The position numbers were made by a program, and so were the translations under genes. From Geobacillus thermoleovorans (lineage in GTDB: Bacteria > Bacillota > Bacilli > Bacillales > Anoxybacillaceae), in NCBI RefSeq assembly GCF_001610955.1, contig NZ_CP014335.1:137001-201000 (forward strand): a stretch of 64,000 nt of DNA, in the 5' to 3' direction. Shown in pieces: positions 43,658 through 52,866 of this stretch (position 1 is the first letter of the stretch; each line of letters opens with the position of its first letter). Below the pieces are notes generated by a model that was not told where the DNA came from, did no database searches, and saw only the letters and a program-made list of their open reading frames with translations.

Positions 43658-44764
43658 ATGGAATCGCTGCTGATCATTTACAAGCTGATTGTATGGGGCT
43701 ATGCGGCATTCGATTACATTTCATCGAAACAGAGAACGGGAGCGGGCTTTGTTCTAGTCTCTCTGATCTATTTTTGTCTTCAGCTGTTTGCCCTGATCGT
43801 TCGCCATATGAGTTGGAAAAGGGGAGCGGCGTTTGGTTCCGTTGTTCTTCTCGTTCTAGCCGCCGCCTTTGTGGAGCCGCTGTGGGCGTTGTTGCTGCCT
43901 CTCAATGGGTATGAGCTGGCCTCCGTGTATATCCACCGAGTTTGGGGGATCGGGGCGGTGTTGTTGACGCCGATGATTTGGCTTGATCCATCGGCGGGGA
44001 AATTATACGGCTTTGTGGCATTGTTCAGTTTTGTCAGCGTGACGGCAGTCAAGCGGCACATCGAGCGGATGGAACAACAAGAAGATCGTTTGGATCAAAT
44101 GCGCAACGATTTGCATCGGCTGACAAGAAGGATCAGCGAATATCATCAATACATCAAGCAGTCGGAATATACGTTGCAGTTGGAAGAACGGAACCGTCTG
44201 TCGCAGCGCATCCATGACCAAATCGGCCACTCGCTCGCTGGAGCGCTCATTCAGATGGAGGCGGCCAAACGGTTGATGGATGCGGACCGCGACAAGGCGA
44301 AACAACTGTTGGAAAACGCCATCCATATTTCCAAAGAAGGCATGGAACAAATCCGGATGACATTAAAACAGATCAAACCACCGCTCGAGCAAATCGGGCT
44401 GAATCGGGTGAAATTATTCATTGAAGAATTTTCCGCCCAACATCATCTCCCGGTTCCGCTCGTATGCAAAGGGGATTTGGATGTGATTACACCAATCCAA
44501 TGGAAAGTGATTTATGAGAACATTGCCGAAGCGTTGACGAATGCGAGCAAATACGCTGAGGCCACGGCCATTGCCGTTGAAATTCACGTGTTGAATCGAG
44601 TCATCAAGGTGGAAGTGAAAGATAACGGGAAAGGTGCGGCCAAGATCAAGAAAGGACTTGGGATCATCGGCATGGAGGAACGGGCGGCCTCTGTTCATGG
44701 CACGGTCATTGTCGATGGAACGAACGGTTTCTCTGTCACGACGTTGCTTCCGATTCATGAGTAA
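43658..44764 (+). CDS. Sensor histidine kinase (LnrJ-like, HisKA_3 type)
   Basis: 368 residues. Four or five membrane segments occupy about residues 5-128, with almost no extracellular domain, which suggests it senses within the membrane. A linker coiled coil follows (about 130-175). The phospho-His motif is ERNRLSQRIHDQIGHSLAG (His near 189) and the catalytic domain contains NIAEALTNASKYA (N box), VEVKDNGKGA and GLGIIGMEERA. B. subtilis LnrJ detects lipid-depleting polyenes in a similar way; the inducer here is unknown. Confidence 0.88.
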   Translation: MESLLIIYKLIVWGYAAFDYISSKQRTGAGFVLVSLIYFCLQLFALIVRHMSWKRGAAFGSVVLLVLAAAFVEPLWALLLPLNGYELASVYIHRVWGIGAVLLTPMIWLDPSAGKLYGFVALFSFVSVTAVKRHIERMEQQEDRLDQMRNDLHRLTRRISEYHQYIKQSEYTLQLEERNRLSQRIHDQIGHSLAGALIQMEAAKRLMDADRDKAKQLLENAIHISKEGMEQIRMTLKQIKPPLEQIGLNRVKLFIEEFSAQHHLPVPLVCKGDLDVITPIQWKVIYENIAEALTNASKYAEATAIAVEIHVLNRVIKVEVKDNGKGAAKIKKGLGIIGMEERAASVHGTVIVDGTNGFSVTTLLPIHE

Positions 44765-44789
44765 ATCGTGAATTTTCTCATGTCAACGA

Positions 44790-44827
44790 GATGAATTCCT
44801 GCACTTACAGGAGTTCATCTTTTTTTC
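44790..44827 (+). terminator. Terminator between kinase gene and ABC exporter genes
   Basis: GATGAA.TCCTG / AGGA.TTCATC hairpin followed by seven T residues. Confidence 0.8.
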
Positions 44828-44832
44828 TATAA
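44804..44832 (+). promoter_or_regulatory. Candidate promoter of the ABC exporter operon
   Basis: CTTACA (44804-44809), 17 bp, TATAAT (44827-44832). It overlaps the terminator, so the exporter genes can be switched separately from the two-component genes, presumably by the regulator encoded upstream. Confidence 0.5.
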
Positions 44833-44866
44833 TCCATAATACCAAGCATGGAAAGAAGGTGGAACG

Positions 44867-45802
44867 ATGAACATTTTAGAGATCAAACAAGTGACCAAAA
44901 AATTTGGTGACTTCATCGCTGTCGATCATATGTCTCTTACGGTTGCCGAAGGGGAAATTTTTGGCTTCCTCGGAGCCAATGGCGCGGGAAAAAGCACAAC
45001 TATCAATATGATTGCTGGGTTGCTGCGCCCGAATGCAGGAGAAATCAAGATTCTCGGCAAGGACATCGCCAAGCATCGCCAGTTTGCCAAACGACAGATC
45101 GGCATCGTGCCTCAAGAAATCGCCATCTATGAAAATTTGACGGCGTATGAGAATGTTGAATTTTTTGCCGGGTTGTATGGACTGCGCGGCGCGGAGTTGC
45201 GCCAGCGGGTTGAAGAGGCGCTCGAGTTTGTCGGTTTAAGCGATAAGCGCAAAATTTATCCGAAACATTTCTCAGGGGGAATGAAACGGAGGCTCAATAT
45301 CGCCTGCGCTCTTGCCCATCGGCCGAAGCTCATCATTATGGACGAACCAACAGTCGGCATCGATCCGCAGTCGCGAAATTATATTTTGGCTTCGGTGAAA
45401 AAGCTCAATGAGATGGGATGCACGATCATTTATACAAGCCACTATATGGAGGAAGTGGAGGAGATTTGCACACGGATCGCCATCATTGATCATGGAAAGA
45501 TCATCGCAGAGGGGACAAAGGAGCAGCTGGAAGCGATTATCACCGATACAAAAGATATTTGGCTGGAAATCAGGGGGATGGATCGGCTCAACAAGCAGCA
45601 TCTTCAAGACATTCCCGGGGTCAAGGCGGTGCAATGTGAAGAAAATATGATCAAAATCAGTTCGGATATCAGTGTCAATAATTTAAACGAAATTGTGCAA
45701 TGCCTGATCAATGACGGTGTCGAAATCCGTTCGCTTGAAGACAAATCACCGAACTTGGAAACGGTCTTTCTGGCGCTGACGGGGAGAAATTTGCGGGATT
45801 AG
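44867..45802 (+). CDS. ABC exporter ATP-binding protein (LnrL-like)
   Basis: 311 residues. Walker A GANGAGKSTTINMIAGLL (about 38-55), Q-loop GIVPQEIAIYEN, signature HFSGGMKRRLNIACAL (about 134-149), Walker B KLIIMDEPTVGIDPQSR, and switch His SHYMEE. A C-terminal drug-ATPase-type extension follows (about 225-311). It pairs with two ABC-2 permeases directly downstream; such triplets export hydrophobic drugs or lipid-active antibiotics. Confidence 0.92.
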   Translation: MNILEIKQVTKKFGDFIAVDHMSLTVAEGEIFGFLGANGAGKSTTINMIAGLLRPNAGEIKILGKDIAKHRQFAKRQIGIVPQEIAIYENLTAYENVEFFAGLYGLRGAELRQRVEEALEFVGLSDKRKIYPKHFSGGMKRRLNIACALAHRPKLIIMDEPTVGIDPQSRNYILASVKKLNEMGCTIIYTSHYMEEVEEICTRIAIIDHGKIIAEGTKEQLEAIITDTKDIWLEIRGMDRLNKQHLQDIPGVKAVQCEENMIKISSDISVNNLNEIVQCLINDGVEIRSLEDKSPNLETVFLALTGRNLRD

Positions 45803-45839
45803 CTGTTTGGAGTGCCATCATGCGAGGGAGGTGCTTCTT

Positions 45840-46943
45840 TTGAATATTTTTCGCATTGCAGCCAAGGAAATCAAAAGCGATTTTCGTGATGTCCGGACGC
45901 TATTTTTTATGCTGCTGTTTCCGATCGTACTGATGTTCATCTTAGGAACAGCCCTTTCCAACACGTTTCACTGGACGATTTCCGTCGGTGATGTACACGT
46001 CTTGTACAACGATCAAAAAGCAGGGCCGTTGTCGCCGTATATTCAAACGATGATCCAAGCAGGGAAGAAAGCCCACATCGATTTTCAAAAGGCATCCGAC
46101 CGGATAAAAGGAACGAAAGCGGTGCAGGAAGGAAAAGCGGATGGATACATCGAGATCGGCCCGCGTGGAGTGGAGTTGTACACCAATGAACGCAACAAGA
46201 TCAAAGGAAGTCTTGTTGAGGGGGTGATGGCCGCGTTTGTCGGCCGATACGAGCTGGCGATGGCCGTTTCAGAGGTGAAGCCCGGTTTTGTTCCATCAAA
46301 TAAAAGTGTGCATGATGAGTATATTCAAGAACGGTCGCTGCATTCCAAGCGCAAACCGGGAGCCATGGATTATTATGCGGTGGCGATGACGACGATGATC
46401 GCTTTGTACAGCGCATTGCCGGGCAGTTCGTTGCTGCGGGGGGAGCGAACGCGGAAGACGGCTGATCGCCTTTTGGCTGCTCCTGTTCGCAAAAGCGAGA
46501 TTTTTATTGGAAAGCTGGCCGGGAACGTCGCGGCGAATTTTCTTTGTGTTGCACTCGTCATGTTGTTCAGCAAATGGGTGTTTCATGCCGATTGGGGGCA
46601 TCACGTAAGTCTCGTATGGTTGCTTATGTTGACCGAGGTGGTCTTAGCCATCAGCTTTGGTCTAGGGATGAGCTATATGGCAAGGACGGAAGGAGCGGCG
46701 CGAACGATTGCGATGGTCATCATTCAGCTGTCTTCCTTTTTCGGCGGCGCTTATTTTCCGATCGATGAAACAGCATGGTATGCCCATTTGTCTCCGCTTT
46801 CTTGGATGAATGAAACGATTTTCAAAATCGTGTATGCGAACGATTTGTCAAGCGTCGTTCCAACTATGCTGCTTAATATCGGTATAGCGGCGTTGTTTTT
46901 ATTGATCGCGGTGGCATCTGTAGCGAGACGGGAGGGATTATAA
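45840..46943 (+). CDS. ABC-2 type permease (LnrM-like)
   Basis: 367 residues: one N-terminal membrane segment (about 20-42), a large external domain (about 45-165), then five segments. The region LLRGERTRKTADRLLAAPVRKSEIFIGK before segment 2 and the end PIDETAWYAHLSPLSWMNE are typical of drug-export ABC-2 permeases. TTG 45840 has GAGGGAGGTG in place; the frame upstream has no start with a site. It ends 1 bp before the next permease start. Confidence 0.85.
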   Translation: MNIFRIAAKEIKSDFRDVRTLFFMLLFPIVLMFILGTALSNTFHWTISVGDVHVLYNDQKAGPLSPYIQTMIQAGKKAHIDFQKASDRIKGTKAVQEGKADGYIEIGPRGVELYTNERNKIKGSLVEGVMAAFVGRYELAMAVSEVKPGFVPSNKSVHDEYIQERSLHSKRKPGAMDYYAVAMTTMIALYSALPGSSLLRGERTRKTADRLLAAPVRKSEIFIGKLAGNVAANFLCVALVMLFSKWVFHADWGHHVSLVWLLMLTEVVLAISFGLGMSYMARTEGAARTIAMVIIQLSSFFGGAYFPIDETAWYAHLSPLSWMNETIFKIVYANDLSSVVPTMLLNIGIAALFLLIAVASVARREGL

Positions 46944-46944
46944 G

Positions 46945-48090
46945 GTGAATGACGTCATCTGGTTGGTGAGATATACGTTAAAGCGAACGTTCCGTCGGAA
47001 AATCAATTTTTTGTTATATTTTGGAACTCCGTTGGCGGCGATCCTTTTGTCTTTGTTTGCGGCCGGGGGCAACCCTGTCAAGGAAGTTCGCATTGGAATC
47101 GTCAATGAGGATCAAGGACGGATTACCGATGATACGATCCGTTTTCTGAAAAGCCTTGATCATCTCTCCGTGAAAAGCGTGAAGTTATCAGCGGTCGATG
47201 AGCAAATCACCTCGCAAAAGATGGATGGCGTGCTGATTTTTCGCCAAGGGTTTTCCGAAAGCGTCCAGCACGGCCAGCCCCGGCCGATAGAACTTGTCTC
47301 GCTCAAGGGAACGGAAATCACGATGTTCATCAAGTCGTACTTGCATGAATACATCGATCATCTGGCGACATTGGGGCGATTGGCCAATGGGGATCGTGAT
47401 CTCTTTTGGAAGATGTATGAACGGTATCAACAAGCGCCGTTCCGCCTGTCCGTTCACTCGCTGCCCGACACAGCCAAACAAAAAGGGGTCACGTATCAAA
47501 CGATCGGTTATTTGGTCATGATTATGTTGATGTCAGCGGGGAATTTGACTGAGATCATCATCAAAGAAAAAGAAGAGCGCACCTATTCTCGTTTATTGAC
47601 AACACCGATTCAGGCGAGAACGTATGTGTTATCGAATATCGTGGTGAATTTGTTGATTATGACGGCACAAATCATCGTGACAATCGTGGCAATGAAGAAC
47701 ATCTTTCATATTGATCCTAATATTTCGATGTGGCAAATGGCCCTGGTGCTCCTGCTTTTCTCTTTATCCGCGATCGGCTTGTCTTTGATTACAGTGATGT
47801 TTGCGAACAGCTCTGCTTCCGCCGGGGCGCTGCAGCCATTGATTACCGTGCCGACATGTATGCTGGCCGGCTGTTTTTGGCCGGTCGAGCTGATGCCGAA
47901 ATTTTTGCAAAAAGCGGCATATTTTATACCGCAACGGTGGGCGCTCGATTTTTTGGTAAAGCTGCAGGAGGGGCGCTCTTTCGGAAGTTTGTATTGGCAT
48001 CTGTTGATTCTTCTCGCCTTTGCGCTGACCTTTTTCCTTCTGGCTGTTTACAAGTTTAGCCGAAGCCAACAGAGTGGACAGTTTGTATAA
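46945..48090 (+). CDS. ABC-2 type permease (LnrN-like)
   Basis: 381 residues with the same plan as its neighbour: segment near 20-40, external domain, then IIIKEKEERTYSRLLTTPI and a cluster of five segments, ending with LQPLITVPTCMLAGCFWPVELMPKFLQK. GTG 46945 follows GGGAGGG. The two permeases probably form a heterodimer on the LnrL-like ATPase. The 210 bp after its stop hold a GCAGTC/GACTGC hairpin (about 48170-48195) but no gene. Confidence 0.86.
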   Translation: MNDVIWLVRYTLKRTFRRKINFLLYFGTPLAAILLSLFAAGGNPVKEVRIGIVNEDQGRITDDTIRFLKSLDHLSVKSVKLSAVDEQITSQKMDGVLIFRQGFSESVQHGQPRPIELVSLKGTEITMFIKSYLHEYIDHLATLGRLANGDRDLFWKMYERYQQAPFRLSVHSLPDTAKQKGVTYQTIGYLVMIMLMSAGNLTEIIIKEKEERTYSRLLTTPIQARTYVLSNIVVNLLIMTAQIIVTIVAMKNIFHIDPNISMWQMALVLLLFSLSAIGLSLITVMFANSSASAGALQPLITVPTCMLAGCFWPVELMPKFLQKAAYFIPQRWALDFLVKLQEGRSFGSLYWHLLILLAFALTFFLLAVYKFSRSQQSGQFV

Positions 48091-48300
48091 TGCCCAGCGG
48101 TCTATGTTTTCTTGTATGGCTGTGTGGGGGCTTTCATCATATCGAACAAGTCGATCAGCGGGAATGTCAGGTGCAGTCGTTCTTTTTGACTGCGCCTTAT
48201 TTGTTGGCCCTGGGGAAGTATCTATGGCATTTTGGAGTGCCACGCTTATGCTAATAGTGCTATATTCCTAAACGACGAAGAATGTGAAAGGAGAAGAAAG

Positions 48301-48984
48301 ATGGTCAAAATTTTTCTCGATCCAGGGCATGGTGGGAACGATACTGGCGCGGTCGGCAACGGGTTGTTGGAAAAAGACATTACGTTGTTTATCGCTCTCG
48401 AAATCAATCGTCTGCTGCAAAATGAGTATGAAGGAGTTTCCGTGCAGTTGAGCCGGACAAAAGATGAAACGGTGCCGCTTGATGAGCGGACGGACCGGGC
48501 CAATCGCTGGGGGGCCAATTTGTACGTCTCCATTCACGTGAACGCGGGTGGCGGCACTGGATATGAAGATTATATTTATAATCGGCTCGATGACAATTCG
48601 GCAACAGCCCGCATTCGCGATGCCATTCATGAAGAAGTCGTCAAAGCTGCGGGATTTCGCGATCGTGGGAAAAAGAAAGCGAATTTTCATGTGCTAAGGG
48701 AGACCGCGATGCCAGCCGTGCTCACGGAGAACGGGTTTATTGACCGGGAAGAGGATGCAGAAAAACTGAATGACACCCAGTTTCTGCGAACGGTCGCACG
48801 AGGGCATGTAAACGGAATCGCGCGAGCATTTGGCCTGCAGAAAAAGCGAAAAACAGCATTAACGCGCGTGATTGTTGATGGGACGCAAGTCGTCGTTTTT
48901 GCCGAAAGGGAAAACGTGCTGCGCCAAGTGGAGCATTATTTAGGAAGAGCGAAGCGGATTGTGCTTGAGCAAGTCGAGGAATGA
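48301..48984 (+). CDS. N-acetylmuramoyl-L-alanine amidase (CwlC/CwlM-like)
   Basis: 227 residues without signal peptide. Amidase_3 domain (about 1-175): DPGHGGNDTGAVGNG with first zinc His, catalytic/zinc Glu in LLEKDITL, second His in VSIHVNAGGGTGYE, and catalytic Glu in LTENGFID. The C-terminal 50 residues (TRVIVDGTQVVVFAERENVL...) resemble a SPOR-like wall-binding domain. B. subtilis CwlC has this layout and lyses the mother cell late in sporulation, so a similar role is likely. AAAGGAGAAG precedes ATG 48301. Confidence 0.9.
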   Translation: MVKIFLDPGHGGNDTGAVGNGLLEKDITLFIALEINRLLQNEYEGVSVQLSRTKDETVPLDERTDRANRWGANLYVSIHVNAGGGTGYEDYIYNRLDDNSATARIRDAIHEEVVKAAGFRDRGKKKANFHVLRETAMPAVLTENGFIDREEDAEKLNDTQFLRTVARGHVNGIARAFGLQKKRKTALTRVIVDGTQVVVFAERENVLRQVEHYLGRAKRIVLEQVEE

Positions 48985-48986
48985 CG

Positions 48987-49026
48987 GGAACGCTTGCCTA
49001 GTTTTCAGCTAGGCGAGCGTTTTTTC
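48987..49026 (+). terminator. Terminator after the amidase gene
   Basis: AACGCTTGCCTAG/CTAGGCGAGCGTT with a 7-nt loop and a T-run. Confidence 0.88.
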
Positions 49027-49113
49027 GTTCGTTCGTCCTAGTGGAAAGGCCGCCTCCTCCTTTGTCCAGCCGTCATATGAGTATAGCGAGAAACAAAGGA
49101 AGGGGGAAAAGAC

Positions 49114-50442
49114 ATGTTTGGCTATTCAATAGTGCAGTTAGCCCGCCGGCACGCGGGGCGGCTGGACCGTCCTCTCCGCCATGCGCTTGTCAATATGTAC
49201 AAGCCGATGACACGCATGCCGTGCATTTTTCACCGCTGGATCGAGCGCTGGCTGCGGAAATGGCGGACGCTTTCCGTCTTGATTGAAGTCGAAAATGCTG
49301 AAGGGATGGAGGCAGTGGCCAAGGCGGAACGCGATCATTTCCGTATGAAAGTACGCCACCATTTTCGCCATGTTCCCTTCTACAGCGCACGGGTGACGCC
49401 GGCGGCGCTTGAGCAACTGCTTGAACATCCAAAAGTGAAGAAAGTGTATTTTAACCGTACGGTGAAAGCGTTATTAAACAACGCAGTGCCGTCGGCCAAT
49501 GCGAAACGCGTGGCGGTCAACGGGACGGAGTTGAGTGGAAAGGGAGTGACGATCGCTATTGTCGACACGGGGATTTACCCGCACCCGGACTTGGAGGGGA
49601 GGATTGCTGCCTTTGTAGATTTCGTCAATGGGCGTACGACGCCATATGATGACAACGGACACGGTACGCACTGCGCTGGTGATGCCGCTGGGAACGGGCG
49701 CATGTCCGATGGGCTGTATGCTGGACCGGCGTACGAGGCAAACCTTATCGGCGTTAAGGTGCTCGACCGTTCGGGAAGCGGGACGCTCGAGACGATCATA
49801 CGCGGCATTGAGTGGTGCATTGATTACAATAAGAAAAACTTGACCAAGCGAATCCATATTATTTCCTTATCGCTTGGAGGGGAACCGCAGCCGTTTCCGA
49901 TAGAAAATGATGATCCGCTCGTGCAAGTCGCGGAGCAGGCGTGGGAGCAGGGTATTGTCGTCTGTGCGGCGGCAGGGAATGAAGGGCCGAATTATGGGAC
50001 GATTTCAAGCCCCGGCATTAGCGACCGCATCATTACCGTCGGTGCTCTTGACGATCATGATACGGCGACAACGCGCGCCGACGATGATGTGGCGTCGTTT
50101 TCAAGCCGAGGGCCGACGGAGTACGGGGTGACAAAACCGGATCTCGTCGTCCCAGGGGTCAACATTATTTCGCTTCGCGCCCCGCGTTCATTTCTTGACA
50201 AGATGAATAAGCAAAGCCGGGTCGGTGACCATTATATATCGATGTCCGGCACGTCGATGGCGACGCCGATTTGCGCCGGCATTGTCGCGTTGATGCTTCA
50301 GGCCAAACCAAATGCAACGCCGGATGAAATCAAGCGGGCGTTAAAAGACGGCGCCGATTTGTGGAAAGGGCGAGACCCGAACGTATATGGAGCAGGTTAC
50401 GTGAATGCGAAACGGGCCATTGAGCAACTGCTGCAGCGCTAG
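49114..50442 (+). CDS. aprX: Subtilisin-like serine protease AprX
   Basis: 442 residues, exactly the length of B. subtilis AprX, an intracellular subtilisin relative expressed in stationary phase. No signal peptide. A propeptide-like N-terminal region (about 1-125) is followed by the peptidase S8 domain with Asp in IAIVDTGIYPHPDL, His in NGHGTHCAGDAAGNG and Ser in SMSGTSMATPICAG; the oxyanion Asn is in CAAAGNEGPN. GGAAGGGGG lies before ATG 49114. Confidence 0.95.
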   Translation: MFGYSIVQLARRHAGRLDRPLRHALVNMYKPMTRMPCIFHRWIERWLRKWRTLSVLIEVENAEGMEAVAKAERDHFRMKVRHHFRHVPFYSARVTPAALEQLLEHPKVKKVYFNRTVKALLNNAVPSANAKRVAVNGTELSGKGVTIAIVDTGIYPHPDLEGRIAAFVDFVNGRTTPYDDNGHGTHCAGDAAGNGRMSDGLYAGPAYEANLIGVKVLDRSGSGTLETIIRGIEWCIDYNKKNLTKRIHIISLSLGGEPQPFPIENDDPLVQVAEQAWEQGIVVCAAAGNEGPNYGTISSPGISDRIITVGALDDHDTATTRADDDVASFSSRGPTEYGVTKPDLVVPGVNIISLRAPRSFLDKMNKQSRVGDHYISMSGTSMATPICAGIVALMLQAKPNATPDEIKRALKDGADLWKGRDPNVYGAGYVNAKRAIEQLLQR

Positions 50443-50475
50443 AAAAAAAGAGGGAGGCGATCATTGATCGCTTCC
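50441..50475 (-). terminator. Terminator of ltaS, overlapping its stop
   Basis: GAGGGAAGCGATCA/TGATCGCCTCCCTC on the minus strand is followed by TTTTTTTC. The hairpin includes the ltaS stop codon and may also slow transcription from aprX. Confidence 0.75.
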
Positions 50476-52416
50476 CTCTTCACGGTTATTGTAATCATAT
50501 TTTGACGGATCGACCGGCTTGAAGCCTTTCGGTGTATAGAACCGGAGCAAATCGCCATAGACGACTTTATCCGATAGGTCAAGCTTCGTACGGACGATTT
50601 GTTCGAGCCGCTGAATTTCCGGCGTGCTTTCAAGAGGTTCGCCTGTTTTCGTGTCATAGTACTTGCCGTTGACCGCTGTCACCTTCGGCGTGACAAAGTC
50701 GCCGTTGCGGAACGGAACGATTTCTTGATGTTCAGGTGACAGCAAATCCGTTCCAAAATGGACGTAATTTTTTGTATCAATGCCCAGCAGGTGCAAGACC
50801 GTCGGCAACAAATCGATTTGGCCGCCAAACTCGTGAATGACGCCGCCTTTTATGCCCGGCACGTGGATGAACAGCGGCACCCGTTGCAATTGCGCATGTT
50901 CATACGGCGTAATTTCTTTTCCTAAAATTTGCGCCATGGCTTTGTTATGATTTTCCGAAATGCCGTAATGGTCGCCGTACAAAATGATGACCGAGCGGTC
51001 GTACAGACCCGATTTTTTCAAGTAGTCAAAGAACTCTTTCACTGCTTCATCCAAATAGCGTGCCGTTTGGAAATAACGGTCGACCGAGCCGTCGCCTGTC
51101 GTCGCCGGCGGGATCGTCGCATCCTCCTCGCTGATCGGGTATGGGAAATGATTCGACAGCGTAATAAATTTCACATAGAACGGTTCTTTCAATGTTTCTA
51201 ATAGCGGGATCGACTCCCGGAAGAACGGTTTATCTTTCAGACCGTAGTTCAAGACGTCCTCGTCGTTCATATCGTAGTAGCTGGCGTCAAAGAAATGGTC
51301 AAAGCCGAACGACTTGTAAATTTCATCGCGGTTCCAGAACGTTTTGTAGTTGCCGTGGAAGACGGCGCTTGTATAGCCGTATTGGTGCAAAATGGCCGGA
51401 GCCGCCTGATACGTGTTTTGTCCTTTCGTCGTAAAGACAGCGCCTTGCGGCAAGCCAAACAGCGAGTTTTCGAGCATAAACTCCGCATCCGACGTTTTCC
51501 CTTGTCCTGTTTGATGGAAGAAGTTATCGAAATAGAACGTGTTCGGATCGCGGGTGAGCGAGTTTAAGAACGGGGTGACTTCTTCACCGTTCAACTTATA
51601 GTTAATCACAAAGTTTTGCAGCGACTCTAAATGAATGTAAATGACGTTTTTCCCTTTCGCCACGCCGAAATATTTCGGGTTCGGTTTGGCATACGTCGCC
51701 TGCACATAGTTCAGCACAGTCGTGATGTCGCTTTTGTTTGCGAACGCCCGCTGCGTCGATGATTTCATGCTTTGGAACGCATCGTAAATCAAATAGTTGT
51801 ACACGCCTAAATATTTGACGATATAGTTGCGGTCGAACGTTCTTGTCAAGAGCTGCGGGCGGTCGGTCTCAGCGAGCGCCAAGTTGATGCTGAACATCAG
51901 AATGGCCGAAGCGAAAATGGCGCCTTTTTTGAATCGGCCGGCCTGCACTTCCGGGAGCGAGAATCGCTTCGAGAAAACGATCACCGCCAAAATGATCGTA
52001 TCCAAGAAATAGAACACGTCATACCAGCGGAGCAACTCCCAAATGCTTCTGCCGAGATCGCCGAAGTTTTTCGTTTGCGTCAACGTCGGGAATGTAATAA
52101 AATCGCTGAAAAAACGATAATAAACGATATTGGCGTATAGAATGAACGATAAAACGAAATTAATAATAATGAGCCATTTGTACACACGCGTTTCCTTGGC
52201 CAACAGCGCCAACCCAAGGAAGAATACCGCCGAGCTGATCGGGTTGATGAACAATAAAAACTCCTGCATGGAGTTGCTGATGCCAAGGTTAAATTCCGCT
52301 AAATAGGCGGCGTACGTCTTCAACCAAAATAAGAGCACGGCAAAAATAAAAAAGCCAATGTATTGGTTAGGGAGAGAACGACATTTTTTCAACCATTTTT
52401 CCCAAATTGCCTTCAC
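50461..52416 (-). CDS. ltaS: Lipoteichoic acid synthase
   Basis: 651-residue membrane enzyme that polymerises glycerol phosphate from phosphatidylglycerol onto the LTA glycolipid. Five N-terminal membrane segments (about 15-205) precede the extracellular sulfatase-type domain. Catalytic Thr in HQTGQGKTSDAEFM (about residue 300), substrate and Mn ligands in YIHLESLQ, YGDHYGISEN and the GYTSAVFHGN loop. GTG 52416 has AAAGGAGGAG upstream, and the resulting length matches B. subtilis LtaS (649). Paralogues YfnI and YqgS are alternatives. Confidence 0.92.
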   Translation of the reverse strand: MKAIWEKWLKKCRSLPNQYIGFFIFAVLLFWLKTYAAYLAEFNLGISNSMQEFLLFINPISSAVFFLGLALLAKETRVYKWLIIINFVLSFILYANIVYYRFFSDFITFPTLTQTKNFGDLGRSIWELLRWYDVFYFLDTIILAVIVFSKRFSLPEVQAGRFKKGAIFASAILMFSINLALAETDRPQLLTRTFDRNYIVKYLGVYNYLIYDAFQSMKSSTQRAFANKSDITTVLNYVQATYAKPNPKYFGVAKGKNVIYIHLESLQNFVINYKLNGEEVTPFLNSLTRDPNTFYFDNFFHQTGQGKTSDAEFMLENSLFGLPQGAVFTTKGQNTYQAAPAILHQYGYTSAVFHGNYKTFWNRDEIYKSFGFDHFFDASYYDMNDEDVLNYGLKDKPFFRESIPLLETLKEPFYVKFITLSNHFPYPISEEDATIPPATTGDGSVDRYFQTARYLDEAVKEFFDYLKKSGLYDRSVIILYGDHYGISENHNKAMAQILGKEITPYEHAQLQRVPLFIHVPGIKGGVIHEFGGQIDLLPTVLHLLGIDTKNYVHFGTDLLSPEHQEIVPFRNGDFVTPKVTAVNGKYYDTKTGEPLESTPEIQRLEQIVRTKLDLSDKVVYGDLLRFYTPKGFKPVDPSKYDYNNREEGSDQ

Positions 52417-52512
52417 GTCCTCTTCTCCTCCTTTGCCTCGTATTCTTAACGATGCTTCTATGTTTATATCAACAGCCGTTGCCCACAGCAACAAACGTTT
52501 TATTCTTACATG

Positions 52513-52540
52513 ATTTTACATCGGAACGTCTCCATGTCAA
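52513..52540 (-). promoter_or_regulatory. Promoter of ltaS
   Basis: On the minus strand: perfect -35 TTGACA (52535-52540), 16 bp, -10 TAAAAT (52513-52518), leaving a leader of about 90 nt. The rest of the 450-bp gap to the ktr gene (52541-52866) shows no gene and no clear riboswitch. Confidence 0.7.
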
Positions 52541-52866
52541 GTAGCATAATACGTCTGTTGCCAAAAGTCAATGGAATGTTTTTATGGGACTGGTGCAAGC
52601 CCCCTTCCGCGCTTCAATGCCTGTGTGGTCCCAGTCGGACTGCCATTTGCCATTCATATAGACGAACGGAGACGGAAAAGGTTTCAATGCATCCACATTC
52701 TTGAAGTCGGTGGCCATGCCCTTTATCCATTTTATTATGCAGAAAGAATGTTATGATGAAAATGGTTTAGAGTACCCGAACAAGCTTGTTTTTGGTATAT
52801 TTTTTCTATGCATCATCCACAACTATAAAGAGGCGATTATGTGAGCGAGGGGGAAGGGATGGGGCT

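Noticed and set aside
52557..52866. c-di-AMP or other riboswitch before the ktr gene
   Set aside because: None of the conserved blocks seen before kimA are present; only weak hairpins are found.
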